Under the pieces are notes generated by a model. The model had not been told where the DNA came from and did no database searches. It saw only the letters and a list, made by a program, of their open reading frames with translations. DNA of 64,000 bases from Rohdeia sp041398665. Lineage in GTDB: Bacteria > Planctomycetota > UBA1135 > GCA-002686595. The DNA lies in contig JAWKUH010000008.1 in assembly GCA_041398665.1 (NCBI GenBank), forward strand, positions 1 to 64,000, written 5' to 3'. Of the stretch, positions 46,089-56,318 are shown piece by piece (position 1 is the first letter of the stretch; each line of letters begins with the position of its first letter). Position numbers and translations under genes: made by a program.

Positions 46089-48824
46089 ATGTCCATCCGC
46101 GCGCCGAAACGGCATCCGCTCGTCGCACTGCTCGTCCTCGCGGCGGCGTTCCTCCTCGCGCCCGACGCGGCGGCACAGGACCAGGCGGCCCGCGCGACGT
46201 TCTTCTCGCGCGTCGTCGACGGCGAGGTGCACGGTGTGCTCCGCATCCGCGTCGACGAGGGCTACCACGTCTACCACCCCGAGGTCGGACCGGGGTACGC
46301 CGTACCGACCGACATCCGCGTCGACGCGCCCGGCGTGAAGTTCGGCGACGTCGTGTTCCCGGAGCCCGAGGTCGTCGCCCAACCCGGACTCGGCAAGAAG
46401 GGGAGCGACACGTTCGTGTGGGGGCACCACGGCGACGTCTTCTGCCTCGTCACCGGTGAGGTCGAGGGCGCGTCGCCCGAACCCGCATCGATCCACGTCG
46501 AGATCGTCGGTCAGACCTGCGACGACTCCGGCTGCATCCCGTACGAGGAGTCGATCGTCGGTTCGGGGGACGGGTCGGACGACGCCGCGGTCGACGCGCT
46601 CTTCGCGGACACCGACTGGAGCGCGGTGTACGACGGCTGGCCCTACGACCTCGCGTCGCGGGAGAAGGCGGAGCTCGCCGCGCTGAACGGCGGTCCCGAG
46701 GAGGAACCGAAGGCGCCGCCCGCGAAGGCTGCCGCGGCGCCGAGCACGACGTCTCCGTCGACGTCGTTCGGCCAGCAGGGCGGCGGCTTCGCCGCGTTCG
46801 GCGGACGCGAGCCGGTGCTCGCCGAGGTCTACACGCGCGTCGTCGGCGACGAGGTCCGCGGCATCGTCCGCGTCGAGGTCGACCCGGGCTACCACGTCTA
46901 CCACCCGGTCGTCGGTCCGGGCATCGCGTCGCCGACCGTCATGAAGGTCTCGGGACCGAGCGTCGACTGGAACGACGTCGTGTTCCCGATGCCGACCGCG
47001 CAGGAGCAGAAGTACGGGAGCGAACCCGCGACCTTCGTCTGGGCGCACGAGGGCACCTTCTACTGCTTCTTCACCGGCACGGTGGAGGAGGGCATGGTCG
47101 AGCCCGACCCCTGGGAGGTCGAGGTCTCGATCGACGGGCAGTACTGCGACGAGTCGGGGTGCACGCCCTGGTCGGAGACGATCGAGGGCGAGGACGACGG
47201 GTCCGAGGAGGACGACGTCGACGCGCTCTTCGCGAGCACGGACTGGGCGAACCTCTACGCGAACTGGCCGCTCGACCTCTCGGCCGCCGACGCCGAGGCG
47301 CGCGCGAGGTTCGGCATGCCCGCGGCGGGCGGTGCGGACGATGCGGGCGCACCGAACGAGACGAAGGGCCTCTCCGGCACCGTCGCCCCGCCCGGACCGG
47401 GCGCGCCGACTTCCGACGGCGGCGGGTTGTGGCAGCTCGTCGTGCTCGCGGTGGGGGCGGGGCTCTTCGCGCTCGTGATGCCCTGCACCTACCCGATGAT
47501 CCCGATCACGATCTCGTACTTCACCAAGCAGGCGGACGCGCGGCACGGCCACGTCTGGCCGCTCGCGGTGGTGTACGGCGCGGGCATCTGCAGCATGTTC
47601 ACGGCGATCGGACTCGCCGTCTACCTGCTCGAGGTGTTCGCCGACACCTTTGGACTCGCCGCGGGTGAAGCGGGCGGCGCGATCATCGCCTTCGCGAACA
47701 GCGGTTGGTTCAACCTCGTCATCGCGGTCGCGTTCTTCTACTTCGCGCTCGTGCTCTTCGGAGCGATCAACCTGCAGCCGCCGCAGTGGGCCATGCGCTA
47801 CGTCGGCGGCGCGCAGGGCAAGGGCGGCGTCATGGGCCTGTTCCTGATGGGCTTCCTGCTCGTCATCACGAGCTTCACGTGCACCGGCCCGTTCGTCGGC
47901 AGCATCCTGGCGACCGCGGCCAAGCAGGGCGGCGCGCGCACCGTGTTCGGCATGTTCGTCTTCGGCCTGACGATGGCGCTGCCCTTCGTCGTGCTCGGCA
48001 TGGTGCCGGGCAAGGTGAAGAAGCTGCCGAAGAGCGGTCAGTGGATGAACACGGTCAAGATCACGCTCGGCTTCGTCGAGCTGGCCGCCGCGTTCAAGTT
48101 CCTCTCGAACACCGACCTCGCCTGGAACTGGAACTCGCTGCCGCGCGAGCTGTTCCTGTGGATCTGGGCGGCGAGCGCGCTCGTCATCGCCTTCTACCTG
48201 TTCGGCTTCATCAAGGTGAAGGGCGAGACCGGTGAGATCGGCCCGGGACGCATGGCGGTCGCCGCGGTCTTCGCGCTGCTCTCCACGTACTTCGCGTACG
48301 GCGCGCTCGGCAACCAGCTGGGCGGCGTGATGACCGCGCTCGCCCCGCCGTACTCCGCGCGCGTCGTCAACCAGCCGAAGATCGACGAGATGCAGAAGCA
48401 GATCGACGCGCTCTTCCGCGCCGTGCAGGAAGGAGGCGTCGCGGGCATCGGCAAGGGGATCAAGATCCGCGAGACCGGGCCGATCGTCGTCGAGGACGAC
48501 CTCGAGCTCGCGGCGGCGCGCGCGAGGGAGACCGGCCGCGCGCTGTTCGTCAACTTCACCGGCCACTTGTGAGCGGTGTGCCGTCAGGTGGAGAACTCGG
48601 TTCTCCCCGCGCCGGCGGTCGCCGACGCCCTCTCCCACTACGTCGAAGCCAGGATCCACTCGGACACCGACGAGCTGCGTGAACTCCAGCGCTCGATGGT
48701 CGTGACCATCGCGCAGCCGACCTACGCGATCGTCGACCCGGTCACGCTCGAGGTGATCCGTCAGGCACCAAAGCCGCTCGTCGACGAGGAGCTCGCGCTC
48801 GACTTCCTCCTGCCCGTCCCCTGA
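46089..48824 (+). CDS. DsbD-like thiol:disulfide interchange protein with UxxC redox motif (putative selenoprotein)
   Basis: 911 residues through an in-frame TGA at 48570. A signal peptide (1-28) is followed by two DsbD N-terminal-type domains, each with a Cys pair: C144-DDSG-C149 and C353-DESG-C358. The membrane domain (about 450-760) has the two buried cysteines C466 (VMPCTYP) and C598 (SFTCTGP). The C-terminal thioredoxin-like domain reads ALFVNFTGHL-U828-AV-C831-RQVENSVL; homologues have FTGxxCxxCRxxE, so TGA stands exactly at the first redox Cys. The frame continues without an indel to 48822 and the tail ends ALDFLLPVP. The protein moves electrons from cytoplasmic thioredoxin across the inner membrane. 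If TGA were a stop, the whole terminal domain would be lost. A hairpin follows the UGA. Confidence 0.88.
48570..48608 (+). promoter_or_regulatory. SECIS-like hairpin after in-frame UGA in the DsbD-like gene
   Basis: UGA 48570-48572. Fourteen bases later begins GG (48587-48588), a bulged U (48589), GGAGAAC (48590-48596), loop UCG, GUUCUCC (48600-48606) and CC (48607-48608): nine pairs with one bulged U. The loop starts 24 bases after the UGA. A bulged U in the upper stem also occurs in the E. coli fdhF element. The G is at the third loop position, a weaker match than in the other gene. Confidence 0.6.
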
Positions 48825-48838
48825 CCACGCACGCCTCG

Positions 48839-49531
48839 ATGGATCCCGTCGCTCGCGCCAAACAGGCGGCCGGCCGCCGCGCCGCCCTCTTCGTCGAGGA
48901 CGGGACGACCCTCGGACTCGGCACGGGCAGCACCGTGCGCCCGTTCCTCGAGGCGCTCGGCGAGCGGATCGCGAAGGAGGGCCTGCGCGTGCGCGGCGTG
49001 CCGACCTCCGAGGACACGGCGCGTCGCGCCGAACAGCTCGGCATCCCGCTCGCCTCGCTCGACGAAGTGACCGCGATCGATCTCACCGTCGACGGTGCGG
49101 ACGAGATCGACGGCGCGTTCGACATGATCAAGGGCGGGGGCGGAGCGCTGCTGCGCGAGAAGGTCGTCGCGCGCCTCACGACGCGCGAGGTGATCGTCGC
49201 CGACGCGTCGAAGGTGGTGACGAAGCTCGGGACGACCTTCGACCTGCCGATCGAGGTCGTGCCCTTCGCGCTCTCCTACGTGCAGCGCGAGGTCGAACGC
49301 GTCGGCCTCGTCCCGAAGCTCCGCGTGCGCGACGGTGCGCCGTACCGCACCGACAACGGCAACCTGATCCTCGACGCGAAGGCGCCCGGCGGCATCGCGG
49401 ACGCGGCGGGTCTCGACCGCGACCTCGGGTCGATCACGGGCGTCGTCGACACCGGTCTCTTCGTCGGTCTCGCGCACGTCCTGGTCGTCGGCCGCGAGGA
49501 CGGGGAGACCGAGGTGCGCGAGAAGGGCTGA
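48839..49531 (+). CDS. rpiA: Ribose-5-phosphate isomerase A
   Basis: 230 residues. GLGTGSTVRPFLEALGE, LTVDGADEIDGAFDMIKGGG and GALLREKVVA are RpiA motifs (substrate loop, catalytic acids, lysine). It interconverts ribose-5-phosphate and ribulose-5-phosphate in the pentose phosphate pathway. ATG lies 14 bases after the DsbD-like gene, probably in the same transcript. No frame problem. Confidence 0.95.
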   Translation: MDPVARAKQAAGRRAALFVEDGTTLGLGTGSTVRPFLEALGERIAKEGLRVRGVPTSEDTARRAEQLGIPLASLDEVTAIDLTVDGADEIDGAFDMIKGGGGALLREKVVARLTTREVIVADASKVVTKLGTTFDLPIEVVPFALSYVQREVERVGLVPKLRVRDGAPYRTDNGNLILDAKAPGGIADAAGLDRDLGSITGVVDTGLFVGLAHVLVVGREDGETEVREKG

Positions 49532-50043
49532 TCCGGCCTCGCGCGTGGCCGAAGGCCACGCGCCGAGGAACATGGAACCACGAAGCACACGGAGCACACG
49601 GGCGCCGCCTTCGGCGGCGGACCACACAGAGGGACACAAGGACCCGCGCGGCGTGAACTGCCCCGCGGGTCCATGCATCTCCGCGCCGCGCAGCGGCGCC
49701 TTCGTGCTCTTCGTGACCTTCCTGCCGTTCCCTTCGTGTTTCCTGCGTGGGTTCGGCGCCGCAGGCGCCGAGTTCGGCGCCTCGCGCTCCCTCGAGTCGA
49801 AGCGCGGCCTGCCGGCCGCGCGGAGAACACAGCGCGCCGCTTCGCGCCGCGCAGATGATTCACAGGGAGACACAGAGGACACAGAGGACACGATGGACCG
49901 TGCTCGGTCGGAGCACAGATGCGTTCCGTCCCAACTCTCCGCCGCGCCGCCCTTGGCGGCGCCGCGTGGCCTCTGTGTTCTCTGTGCCTCCCTGTGAACT
50001 TTGTGTTCCTCGGCGCCGCAGGCGCCGAGCTTGGCGCCTCGCG
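49532..50043. repeat. 512-bp intergenic region with dispersed-type palindromic repeats
   Basis: No supportable gene. An imperfect inverted repeat pairs 49859-49891 with 49970-49998 (TTCACAGGGAGACACAGAGG against its complement). Related CACGAAGCACACGG/CTTCGTGCTCTTCGTG elements lie at 49578-49601 and near 49706-49725. Short GGCGCC hairpins recur (about 49602-49620, 49749-49767, 50012-50029). CACAGAGG-type elements are widely scattered intergenic repeats in many bacterial genomes, from general knowledge. They separate the convergent rpiA and ada genes. Confidence 0.6.
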
Positions 50044-51150
50044 TCAGTCCCGCGCCTCGCTCTCGCGCTCCTCGCGCTCGAGGAGTTCGCGCTTCCGCCC
50101 GAGGCCCCAGCGGTAGCCCGTGAGCTCACCGCTCTTCGCCAGCACGCGGTGGCAGGGAACGAGGACCGCGAGCGGGTTCTCGCCGCAGGCGCGCGCGACG
50201 GCGCGCACGGAACGGGGCGCACCGAGGCGGCGCGCGACCTCGCCGTAGGTGCGCGTCGTGCCGGAGGGGATCCGGCGGAGCTCCTCCCACACGCGCAGCT
50301 GGAACGCCGTGCCGCGCACGTCGAGCGGGAGATCGCACGTTCGCGACGGCCGGTCGATCGACGCGACGACGGCGTCGACGACGCTCGCGAAGTCCGCGTC
50401 GCCCCCGACGAGCTCGGCCTTCGGGAAGCGCCGCGCGAGATCGCGCACCAGCTCGTCCGGACGATCGCCGAGCAGCACCGCGCACACGCCGACCTCCGTC
50501 GCGGCGACGAGGGCGAGGCCGAGCGTGCACGGCGCCACGGCGAAGCGCACGCAGCGACCGTCGCCGCCGCGCCGGAACTCGGTCGCCGTCATGCCGAGAC
50601 GGTCGCGCGCCTCGCCGCTGAAGCGCGTGCGCGAGCCGAACCCGCTGCCGTACGCCGCGTCGGTGACGGACGCGCCGGCGTGGAGCGCGGCGCGCGCCCG
50701 GCTCCAGCGGACGGCTGCCGCGTAGACGGTCGGCGTCGTTCCCACGTGCGCCTCGAAGTCGAGAGCCAGGCGACGCGGGCTCGCACCGACGTGCGCGGCG
50801 AGTTCCGCGAGCGTGGGTGACGTCTCGGCCTCCTCGAGGAAGCGACACGCCGCGAGGACGCGTTCGACTCCTTCGGCGTCGGCCGACCCGGCTCGCGGGC
50901 GACAGCGCTTGCACGCGCGGAACCCCGCGCGCTCCGCGGCGTCCGCGTCCTCGAGGAGGACGACGTTCGACCGGAGCGGCGTCCGCGACGGGCAGCCCGG
51001 CCGGCAGTAGACGCCGGTCGTGCGCACGCCGTAGACGAAGGCGCCGCGCCGGCTCGAGTCGCGGCGGACGACAGCGTCCCAGCGGGCGTCGTCACCGCGG
51101 AGCGGAGCGCCGGTCGGGAGGCGCTCGGGACGGGCGGTCTCGGAGCTCAT
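50044..51150 (-). CDS. ada: Bifunctional Ada: DNA methyl-phosphotriester repair, AraC-type activator and O6-methylguanine methyltransferase
   Basis: 368 residues from ATG 51150. The N-terminal zinc domain has C49, C53, C80 and C83 (YCRPGCPSR, CKRCRP), with C49 the expected methyl acceptor from phosphotriesters. The middle part is an AraC helix-turn-helix (TLAELAAHVGASPRRLALDF, SVTDAAYGSGFGSRTRF). The C-terminal OGT domain has acceptor C333 in LVPCHRVL. Methylated C49 normally converts the protein to an activator of its own gene. Complete and intact; frames further upstream are not supported. Confidence 0.93.
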   Translation of the reverse strand: MSSETARPERLPTGAPLRGDDARWDAVVRRDSSRRGAFVYGVRTTGVYCRPGCPSRTPLRSNVVLLEDADAAERAGFRACKRCRPRAGSADAEGVERVLAACRFLEEAETSPTLAELAAHVGASPRRLALDFEAHVGTTPTVYAAAVRWSRARAALHAGASVTDAAYGSGFGSRTRFSGEARDRLGMTATEFRRGGDGRCVRFAVAPCTLGLALVAATEVGVCAVLLGDRPDELVRDLARRFPKAELVGGDADFASVVDAVVASIDRPSRTCDLPLDVRGTAFQLRVWEELRRIPSGTTRTYGEVARRLGAPRSVRAVARACGENPLAVLVPCHRVLAKSGELTGYRWGLGRKRELLEREERESEARD

Positions 51151-51448
51151 GGCGCCATGGTGCCGGGCGCGGTCGACCGAGGCGTACCGGATCGCGTCCG
51201 CGCGCTCGGATCGTCGGGCCGGAGGTCGCCGAGCGGGGCCGTGGGCGCCCGGTACGGGTTCGAAGAGCACCGGGCGGCGCGGCCGTCCGCGGCGCTTTCT
51301 CCCCGGCACTGCGGGACTTGCGGCCTCGGGCCGCCCTCACCCTTGCCTCTTATTGCGACTGCGTCTCAATTGCAGGCCGACGCCCCCGGCACCTCGCCGG
51401 CGGCCCCGACCCCGCACGACCCCAGCTCCGGCGCACGCCCGAACGACC

Positions 51449-52902
51449 ATGACCCGACTCCTCCTCGTCCTCGGCTCCGCGCTCGTCCTCACCGGGACGA
51501 GCGCGGCCCAGACGCACCGCCCGCTCGTCCCCCTCGACCACAGCCTCGACCTGTACGTCACCGACTCCGGCGACGACCGCGTGGTGCGCCTCGTCGACCG
51601 GAACCTCGACGGCGACTTCGCCGACCCCGGCGAGGTCTTCGTCGTCTACGACCCTCGATCGGGACGGTCCCGCTCGGTAACAACAGCTCGATCGAGCTCC
51701 TCCCGAACGGGATCGTGCTCGTCGCCGACTCGACCACGGACGTCGTGCTCGCCCTGCGCGACCTCGACGGCGACGGCGTGTGCAACGACCCGAGCGAGCA
51801 CTGGATCTGGTTCGACGGCGATCCCGCGAACAACGGCTCCGGCGTCACGATGACTTCGGCGAGCAACATGTGCGTCGACACCGGGGGCCGCGTGTTCGTC
51901 GCCGACGCCAACACGAGCCTCACGACGACGGACTCCGTGCTGCTGCTCGTCGACCGCAACCACGACGGCGACGCGAACGACCCCGGCGAAGCGCGGCAGT
52001 ACTACGTGCCGACGCAGTTCGCCGCCTCCGTCGGCGGCGTGATCCCGAACTCCGTGGAGCTGCTCCCGGACGGGAGCATGCTCTACCTCGAGGGTTCGTC
52101 CGTCGGCGTGCCGGCGAAGGGCCTCTACCGGCTCGTCGATCTCGACGGCGACGACACGATCGACCCCGCGAGCGAGGTCTTCGACTACTGGTTCCCGCCG
52201 ACGCAACCGTCGACGCCGTTCATGTGGGACTTCACGGTCGGACCCGACGGCGTCGTCCACGTCGCCGACACGACCAACGACGTGATCTGGCGCCTCGAGG
52301 ACCTCGACGGCGACGGTGCGATCGACCCGCTGACGGAGGAACTCGTCGCCTGGGCGGAGCCCAACGGCAGCCTCGTCTGGTCGCTCGTGGCCGACGAGCA
52401 CGGAGACCTGTGGCTCGCCGAGAGTCAGTCGCCCGACCGCGTGCTCCGGCTCCACGACGTGGACGGCGACGGCGTCTTCGACGCGTCGGAGGTCGCGACG
52501 GTCTGGTCCGACCAGGCGGGCGGCGTCGACATCGCGAACCCCCGCGGGTTGTGCCTGCGGCGGGCGCCCTGGCTCGTCGCGCGGCCGAACGCGGAGGTCG
52601 GCGGCTTCGCGACGTTCCGCGTGACCGGGACGATCGCCGAGGACGTACTCCTGCTCGGCGCGCTCGCGAGCACGACGCCGCGGCTGCTCGCACCCTTCGG
52701 CCTCGTCGAGCTCGACACGTCGGCGGCGGCGGGCTTCTTCACGACGCCGCTCGGCCGGGTCGGACGCGACGGCTCGCTCTCCGGCGTCCTCTCGATCCCG
52801 AACGACCCCGCGCTCGTCGGCGCGACGATGCACCTGCAGGCGCTGGTCGGCGGCACCGGTCGCCGTGCGCTGACGGAACGCGTCACCGTCGCCCTCCAGT
52901 GA
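51449..52902 (+). CDS. Secreted beta-propeller protein with Ca-binding-like repeats, one frameshift
   Basis: Starts at ATG 51449 (signal peptide TRLLLVLGSALVLTGTSAAQ). It reads in frame to about 51652 (GEVFVVYDP) and continues one base over from SIGTVPLGNNSS to 52902, about 484 residues in all. The shift is in a CCC run, so a lost C is likely. Repeating NHL/SMP30-like units carry DxDxDG loops: DRNLDGDFADPGE, DLDGDGVCNDPSE, DRNHDGDANDPGE, DLDGDGAIDPLTE. These resemble dockerin/EF-hand loops. It is extracytoplasmic; the ligand is unknown. Confidence 0.75.
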
Positions 52903-52941
52903 GGTCGGCTCGATTCCTCGAGACCGACTCCGAGAACGACA

Positions 52942-52974
52942 GCGGCCCCCGCACCGAGTCGGTGCGGGGGCCGC
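52942..52974. terminator. Bidirectional terminator hairpin
   Basis: Perfect 15-bp stem, arms 52942-52956 and 52960-52974 with loop AGT, between convergent beta-propeller and di-haem genes. Confidence 0.75.
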
Positions 52975-53018
52975 GGTCCGTTCGCGGACGACGCACGTCG
53001 CCCGCGATCACGCCTCGA

Positions 53019-55916
53019 TCAGAGGCTCACGATGAACGCGAGGATCTTGTCGATGTCGTCCTGCACGTTCGTCGGGTTGAGCGTGATCTTCGTCTTCGAC
53101 ACGTTCGGAACGATGTCCTCGTGGGAGCGGATGTCGTGGAACTCGTTGAAGAACTTGAAGGTCGTCGGGTAGGCCGCGTTGCCGTACACCGGGTCCGTCA
53201 TCTGCGACGAGGGGTCGACGACCGCCCGCAGCGAGACCAGCGAGTGGTCGTGCATGTACGGACCCGAGGTCACGACGCCGAGCTTCGTCGGGATCGAGAA
53301 GACGTTCTCCTGGCGGAGGAACAGCTTCTGGCCCGAGAACGGGTCGAACGGGTCGAGGAGACACGGGTAGCTGTTGGGGTCGTCCCGCGTGAAGTTGTCG
53401 TCGTCGTCCACGTACATCGGCGTGTACGACTCGAGGTCCGAGTAGCCGTCGAAGTTCCGGTCGTTGTCCGGGACGGTGTCCTCGTTCTCGTCGACGTTCA
53501 CGCCCGAGTTCACGTTGCGGACGTTGACCGCGACGATGTTGCCCTGGAGCGAGAAGCACGTCGGGTCGTGCACGACGCCGAAGTCGAGACCGTCCGTGAG
53601 GAGGGTCGACACGAAGTCGGCCGTCATGCCGCGGGGATCACCGCTGACCGGGTCCTCCTTCGGGTGGCACGTGAAGCAACCGGGGTGACGACCCGTGGGG
53701 TTCGTACCGGTGTCGTTCGTGCCGAAGAAGAGGTCGCGGCCCATGGCGGCCTGCGCGGTGAGGTCGTTCGTGACCGGGTCCCAGAACGGGTTGAGCGGCA
53801 CCGGGACGATCTTGGCGAAGTCGTCGAGACCTTGCTGTTGCGCGTCGGTCAGGACGCCGTGTCCGCCGTTCTCGCCGCCGAACATCGGGCCCGTCTCGCC
53901 CAGGTTGATGCGGACGCCCTTCCAGAGCCCGAGGCCCGTGAGCAGCGGACCGCCGTAGACGGCGATCGTGCTGCGCGGACCGGCGGTGCGCTGCCAGACG
54001 TTGCCGTCCTCACCACCTTCGAAGTGGCAGGACGCACAGCTGTTGTTGAAGCCGGCCGTCGTCTGGGCGCGCGAGGCGTCCTCGAACAGCTCTTCACCGA
54101 CGCGCTCGCTCAGCGTCTGGAGATCCGGACCGGTGTGGGTCGAGATCTGCGAGTGGGCCTGCGAGATCACGCCCGTCGACCAGTCGACGCGCAGCACGGA
54201 GAGCGTGCGCGTCAGCTCGTTCATGACGTAGATCAGGGCGTCGTCGTTCGACGTGCCCGCGTCGGGAGCGAGCGTCCAGCCGAGCGGCAGGTCGCCCATC
54301 GGCGTGGTCGTGTCGAGCGGCGTGCGCTCCTGGAAGTCGTAGCGCGGCGGGAACGTCGCACGCAGGGTCATGTTCCCCTTGTCGTAGTCGTAGAGGAAGA
54401 CGTCCTCGGAACCGCGGTTCAGCATGAGCACGTGCTTGCCGTCCGGGCTGAAGAGCGCCTTGCTCGGAAGACCCGCGCGGCGACCCATCTTGTTGAGGCC
54501 GTAGCCCTCGGTGCCGATCACGGCGCGCAGGCCGTTCGTCAGCGCGACGGGTTCGCCGGCCTTGATGATCGCGGCCTGGACGTTGATCGCGGTGCCGACG
54601 AGCGCCGGGTTGTTCGCGATCCCGGTCGAACCGGCGTGCACACCGCCGCCGATGTCGAACAGCGGGAAGAGGCCGTTGTTCGTCACCAGGAGCGAGCCCG
54701 AGAACAGGCCCGGCGAGGTGATCGGCACGGGCATCTCGGGACCGAACCACGCGACGACGTTGGATCCGGTGGGCGCACCGGACACGCGGAACGTCGCGGT
54801 CGTGCCGACGATCGGCGAACCGACGCCGCCGAGGGTCGCGACGCCGACCGACGACGCGCCGCCCTTGCCGAACGGGACGTACTCGGCGGGCGAGTCCGTG
54901 TCGGCGAGCTCGTGGTGGAGTCGGTTCGAGCGGTCACCGGGCTGACCGAAGCTCCCGTTCTGCAGGTCGAGGACCGTGAGCGACGGGTAGACGCGGTTGG
55001 CGAAGTCGCCCGCGAGGTTCGGACCGTAGTTGAAGCCCGGGTCGTGGTTGACGTTGTGGAGCTGCTGCGGGACGAGCGCCAGGCGGTCGTTCGGGTCGAG
55101 GGCGATGTCGTCGCTGAAGCGCGGCGTGCCCTGACTCTTGATCACGTGGACCGGCGTCGGGTTGTTGATCGGGTGGAACGGGTAGTCGTCCTGCTGGATC
55201 TTCGAGTCGAGCGTGACGCCCGTCGGAACGCCCGATCCGTCGAGAGCGACGGAGAGCACCGACACCCACGGGGACTTGAGGTGCGTGACGTAGACGCGCT
55301 TCGAGTTCTTGGCGATCGAGAACGCGCGCGGGGTCTGGAGGTCCGGGATCCCGTCGAAGTCCTCGTCGACGTCGGCGATCGTGCCCGACGTGATGAAGTT
55401 CATGTCCCAGTCGTACTGGAAGCGGGCGACCTCGCTCAGCGTCGTCGCGTCGAGGAAGATCATCTCGGCCGAGCGCATCGACGAGATCGTGAAGTACTTC
55501 CCGTTCGGCGACAGGACGATGCCGTAGGGCTCGGTCCCGACGTCGGTCAGCGTGTTGACGACCGTCTTCGTGGCGGTGTCGATCACGCTGACGCTGCCGC
55601 GGATCTCGGTACCCGTGAACGGCGTGATGAAGTGGGTCGTGACCGGCACGTTCCCGCGCTGGTTGGCGACGAGGAGCAGCGAGCCGTCCGCGTTGAACGC
55701 GAGGCTGCGCGGCCACACGCCGACCGTGATCTCGGACAGCAGCGTGCCCGAGTCGACGTCGACGACGGCGACGGAGTTGTTCTCACGGTTGACGGTCCAG
55801 ACCGTGCCGGAGTCGTTGGGGTCGACGGCGACGGCCTCGACCTGGCTCTGGGCCAGGGCCGGGAGAGCTCCGAGGAAGAGAGCGGCCGGCGCCAGCAGGA
55901 GAGAGCGGCGATTCAT
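53019..55916 (-). CDS. Secreted YVTN beta-propeller with di-haem cytochrome c region
   Basis: 965 residues from ATG 55916 with signal peptide (LLLAPAALFLGALPALAQ). Residues 20-330 are YVTN-like repeats (GVWPRSLAFNADGSLLLVAN, GTEPYGIVLSPNGKYF). A middle beta-rich domain (380-470) follows. The C-terminal half has two haem motifs, CASCH at 627-631 and CFTCH at 747-751, in a MauG/cytochrome-c-peroxidase-like layout. Both motifs are complete, so two haems are expected. Likely a periplasmic or surface redox protein; no specific substrate can be given. Longer frames upstream are non-coding. Confidence 0.85.
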   Translation of the reverse strand: MNRRSLLLAPAALFLGALPALAQSQVEAVAVDPNDSGTVWTVNRENNSVAVVDVDSGTLLSEITVGVWPRSLAFNADGSLLLVANQRGNVPVTTHFITPFTGTEIRGSVSVIDTATKTVVNTLTDVGTEPYGIVLSPNGKYFTISSMRSAEMIFLDATTLSEVARFQYDWDMNFITSGTIADVDEDFDGIPDLQTPRAFSIAKNSKRVYVTHLKSPWVSVLSVALDGSGVPTGVTLDSKIQQDDYPFHPINNPTPVHVIKSQGTPRFSDDIALDPNDRLALVPQQLHNVNHDPGFNYGPNLAGDFANRVYPSLTVLDLQNGSFGQPGDRSNRLHHELADTDSPAEYVPFGKGGASSVGVATLGGVGSPIVGTTATFRVSGAPTGSNVVAWFGPEMPVPITSPGLFSGSLLVTNNGLFPLFDIGGGVHAGSTGIANNPALVGTAINVQAAIIKAGEPVALTNGLRAVIGTEGYGLNKMGRRAGLPSKALFSPDGKHVLMLNRGSEDVFLYDYDKGNMTLRATFPPRYDFQERTPLDTTTPMGDLPLGWTLAPDAGTSNDDALIYVMNELTRTLSVLRVDWSTGVISQAHSQISTHTGPDLQTLSERVGEELFEDASRAQTTAGFNNSCASCHFEGGEDGNVWQRTAGPRSTIAVYGGPLLTGLGLWKGVRINLGETGPMFGGENGGHGVLTDAQQQGLDDFAKIVPVPLNPFWDPVTNDLTAQAAMGRDLFFGTNDTGTNPTGRHPGCFTCHPKEDPVSGDPRGMTADFVSTLLTDGLDFGVVHDPTCFSLQGNIVAVNVRNVNSGVNVDENEDTVPDNDRNFDGYSDLESYTPMYVDDDDNFTRDDPNSYPCLLDPFDPFSGQKLFLRQENVFSIPTKLGVVTSGPYMHDHSLVSLRAVVDPSSQMTDPVYGNAAYPTTFKFFNEFHDIRSHEDIVPNVSKTKITLNPTNVQDDIDKILAFIVSL

Positions 55917-56318
55917 GAGTGGGTGTCTGTCGGACAGGAGGCGAGGTTTCGACCGTGCCCACGGGGCGACCGATCGAGGCCGAGGGGCCTGCGGAGCGGT
56001 TCGCCGGGCGTGGGCGTGGTGGATGGAGCGCGCGTGACCGTTCCCACGTGGGGCGCCGACCGGCCCGTTCTCGGGACCTGACGGGAGGGAACGAGTCCCA
56101 CAAGGATACCCCCTCTGGCTCCGGAGATCGGGACCTGGAGGTGGGTAGACGTGAGGCGGAAGAACCTGCCCGTAGGTTCCGCAAACTTGACCGGCACCGC
56201 GAAGGAGCTTCCGGGTGCCGGGGCGTCGCGTCGGGTCGCCCGAGGCGCCTAAAGCCTTTTTTGGAAGTGAGATACGGCAGCGCGCCCGGCTTGGCCCCGG
56301 GCTTGCGCCGGGGAGGGC
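55917..56318. other. Divergent intergenic region upstream of fliK
   Basis: 402 bases separating the di-haem gene from the flagellar operon. Its right end carries a -24/-12-type element listed separately. An A/T-rich patch (CTAAAGCCTTTTTT) at about 56250 stands out in the GC-rich surroundings. No gene is supported. Confidence 0.5.
56291..56307 (+). promoter_or_regulatory. Sigma-54-type (-24/-12) promoter element before fliK
   Basis: TTGGCCCCGGGCTTGCG matches the consensus YTGGCACGRNNNTTGCW at the key TGGC and TTGC blocks with GG-10-GC spacing. The C of the -12 GC is 13 bases before the fliK ATG, so +1 would fall about one base before the start codon. Confidence 0.5.

Noticed and set aside
48576..48824. 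Separate short gene starting at GTG 48576 (MCRQVENS)
   Set aside because: It is the in-frame continuation of the DsbD-like protein and begins inside its redox motif.
51780..56081. A 1433-codon plus-strand open frame
   Set aside because: It runs antisense to the di-haem gene and over the propeller gene; its sequence is Arg/Val/Asp shadow without domains.
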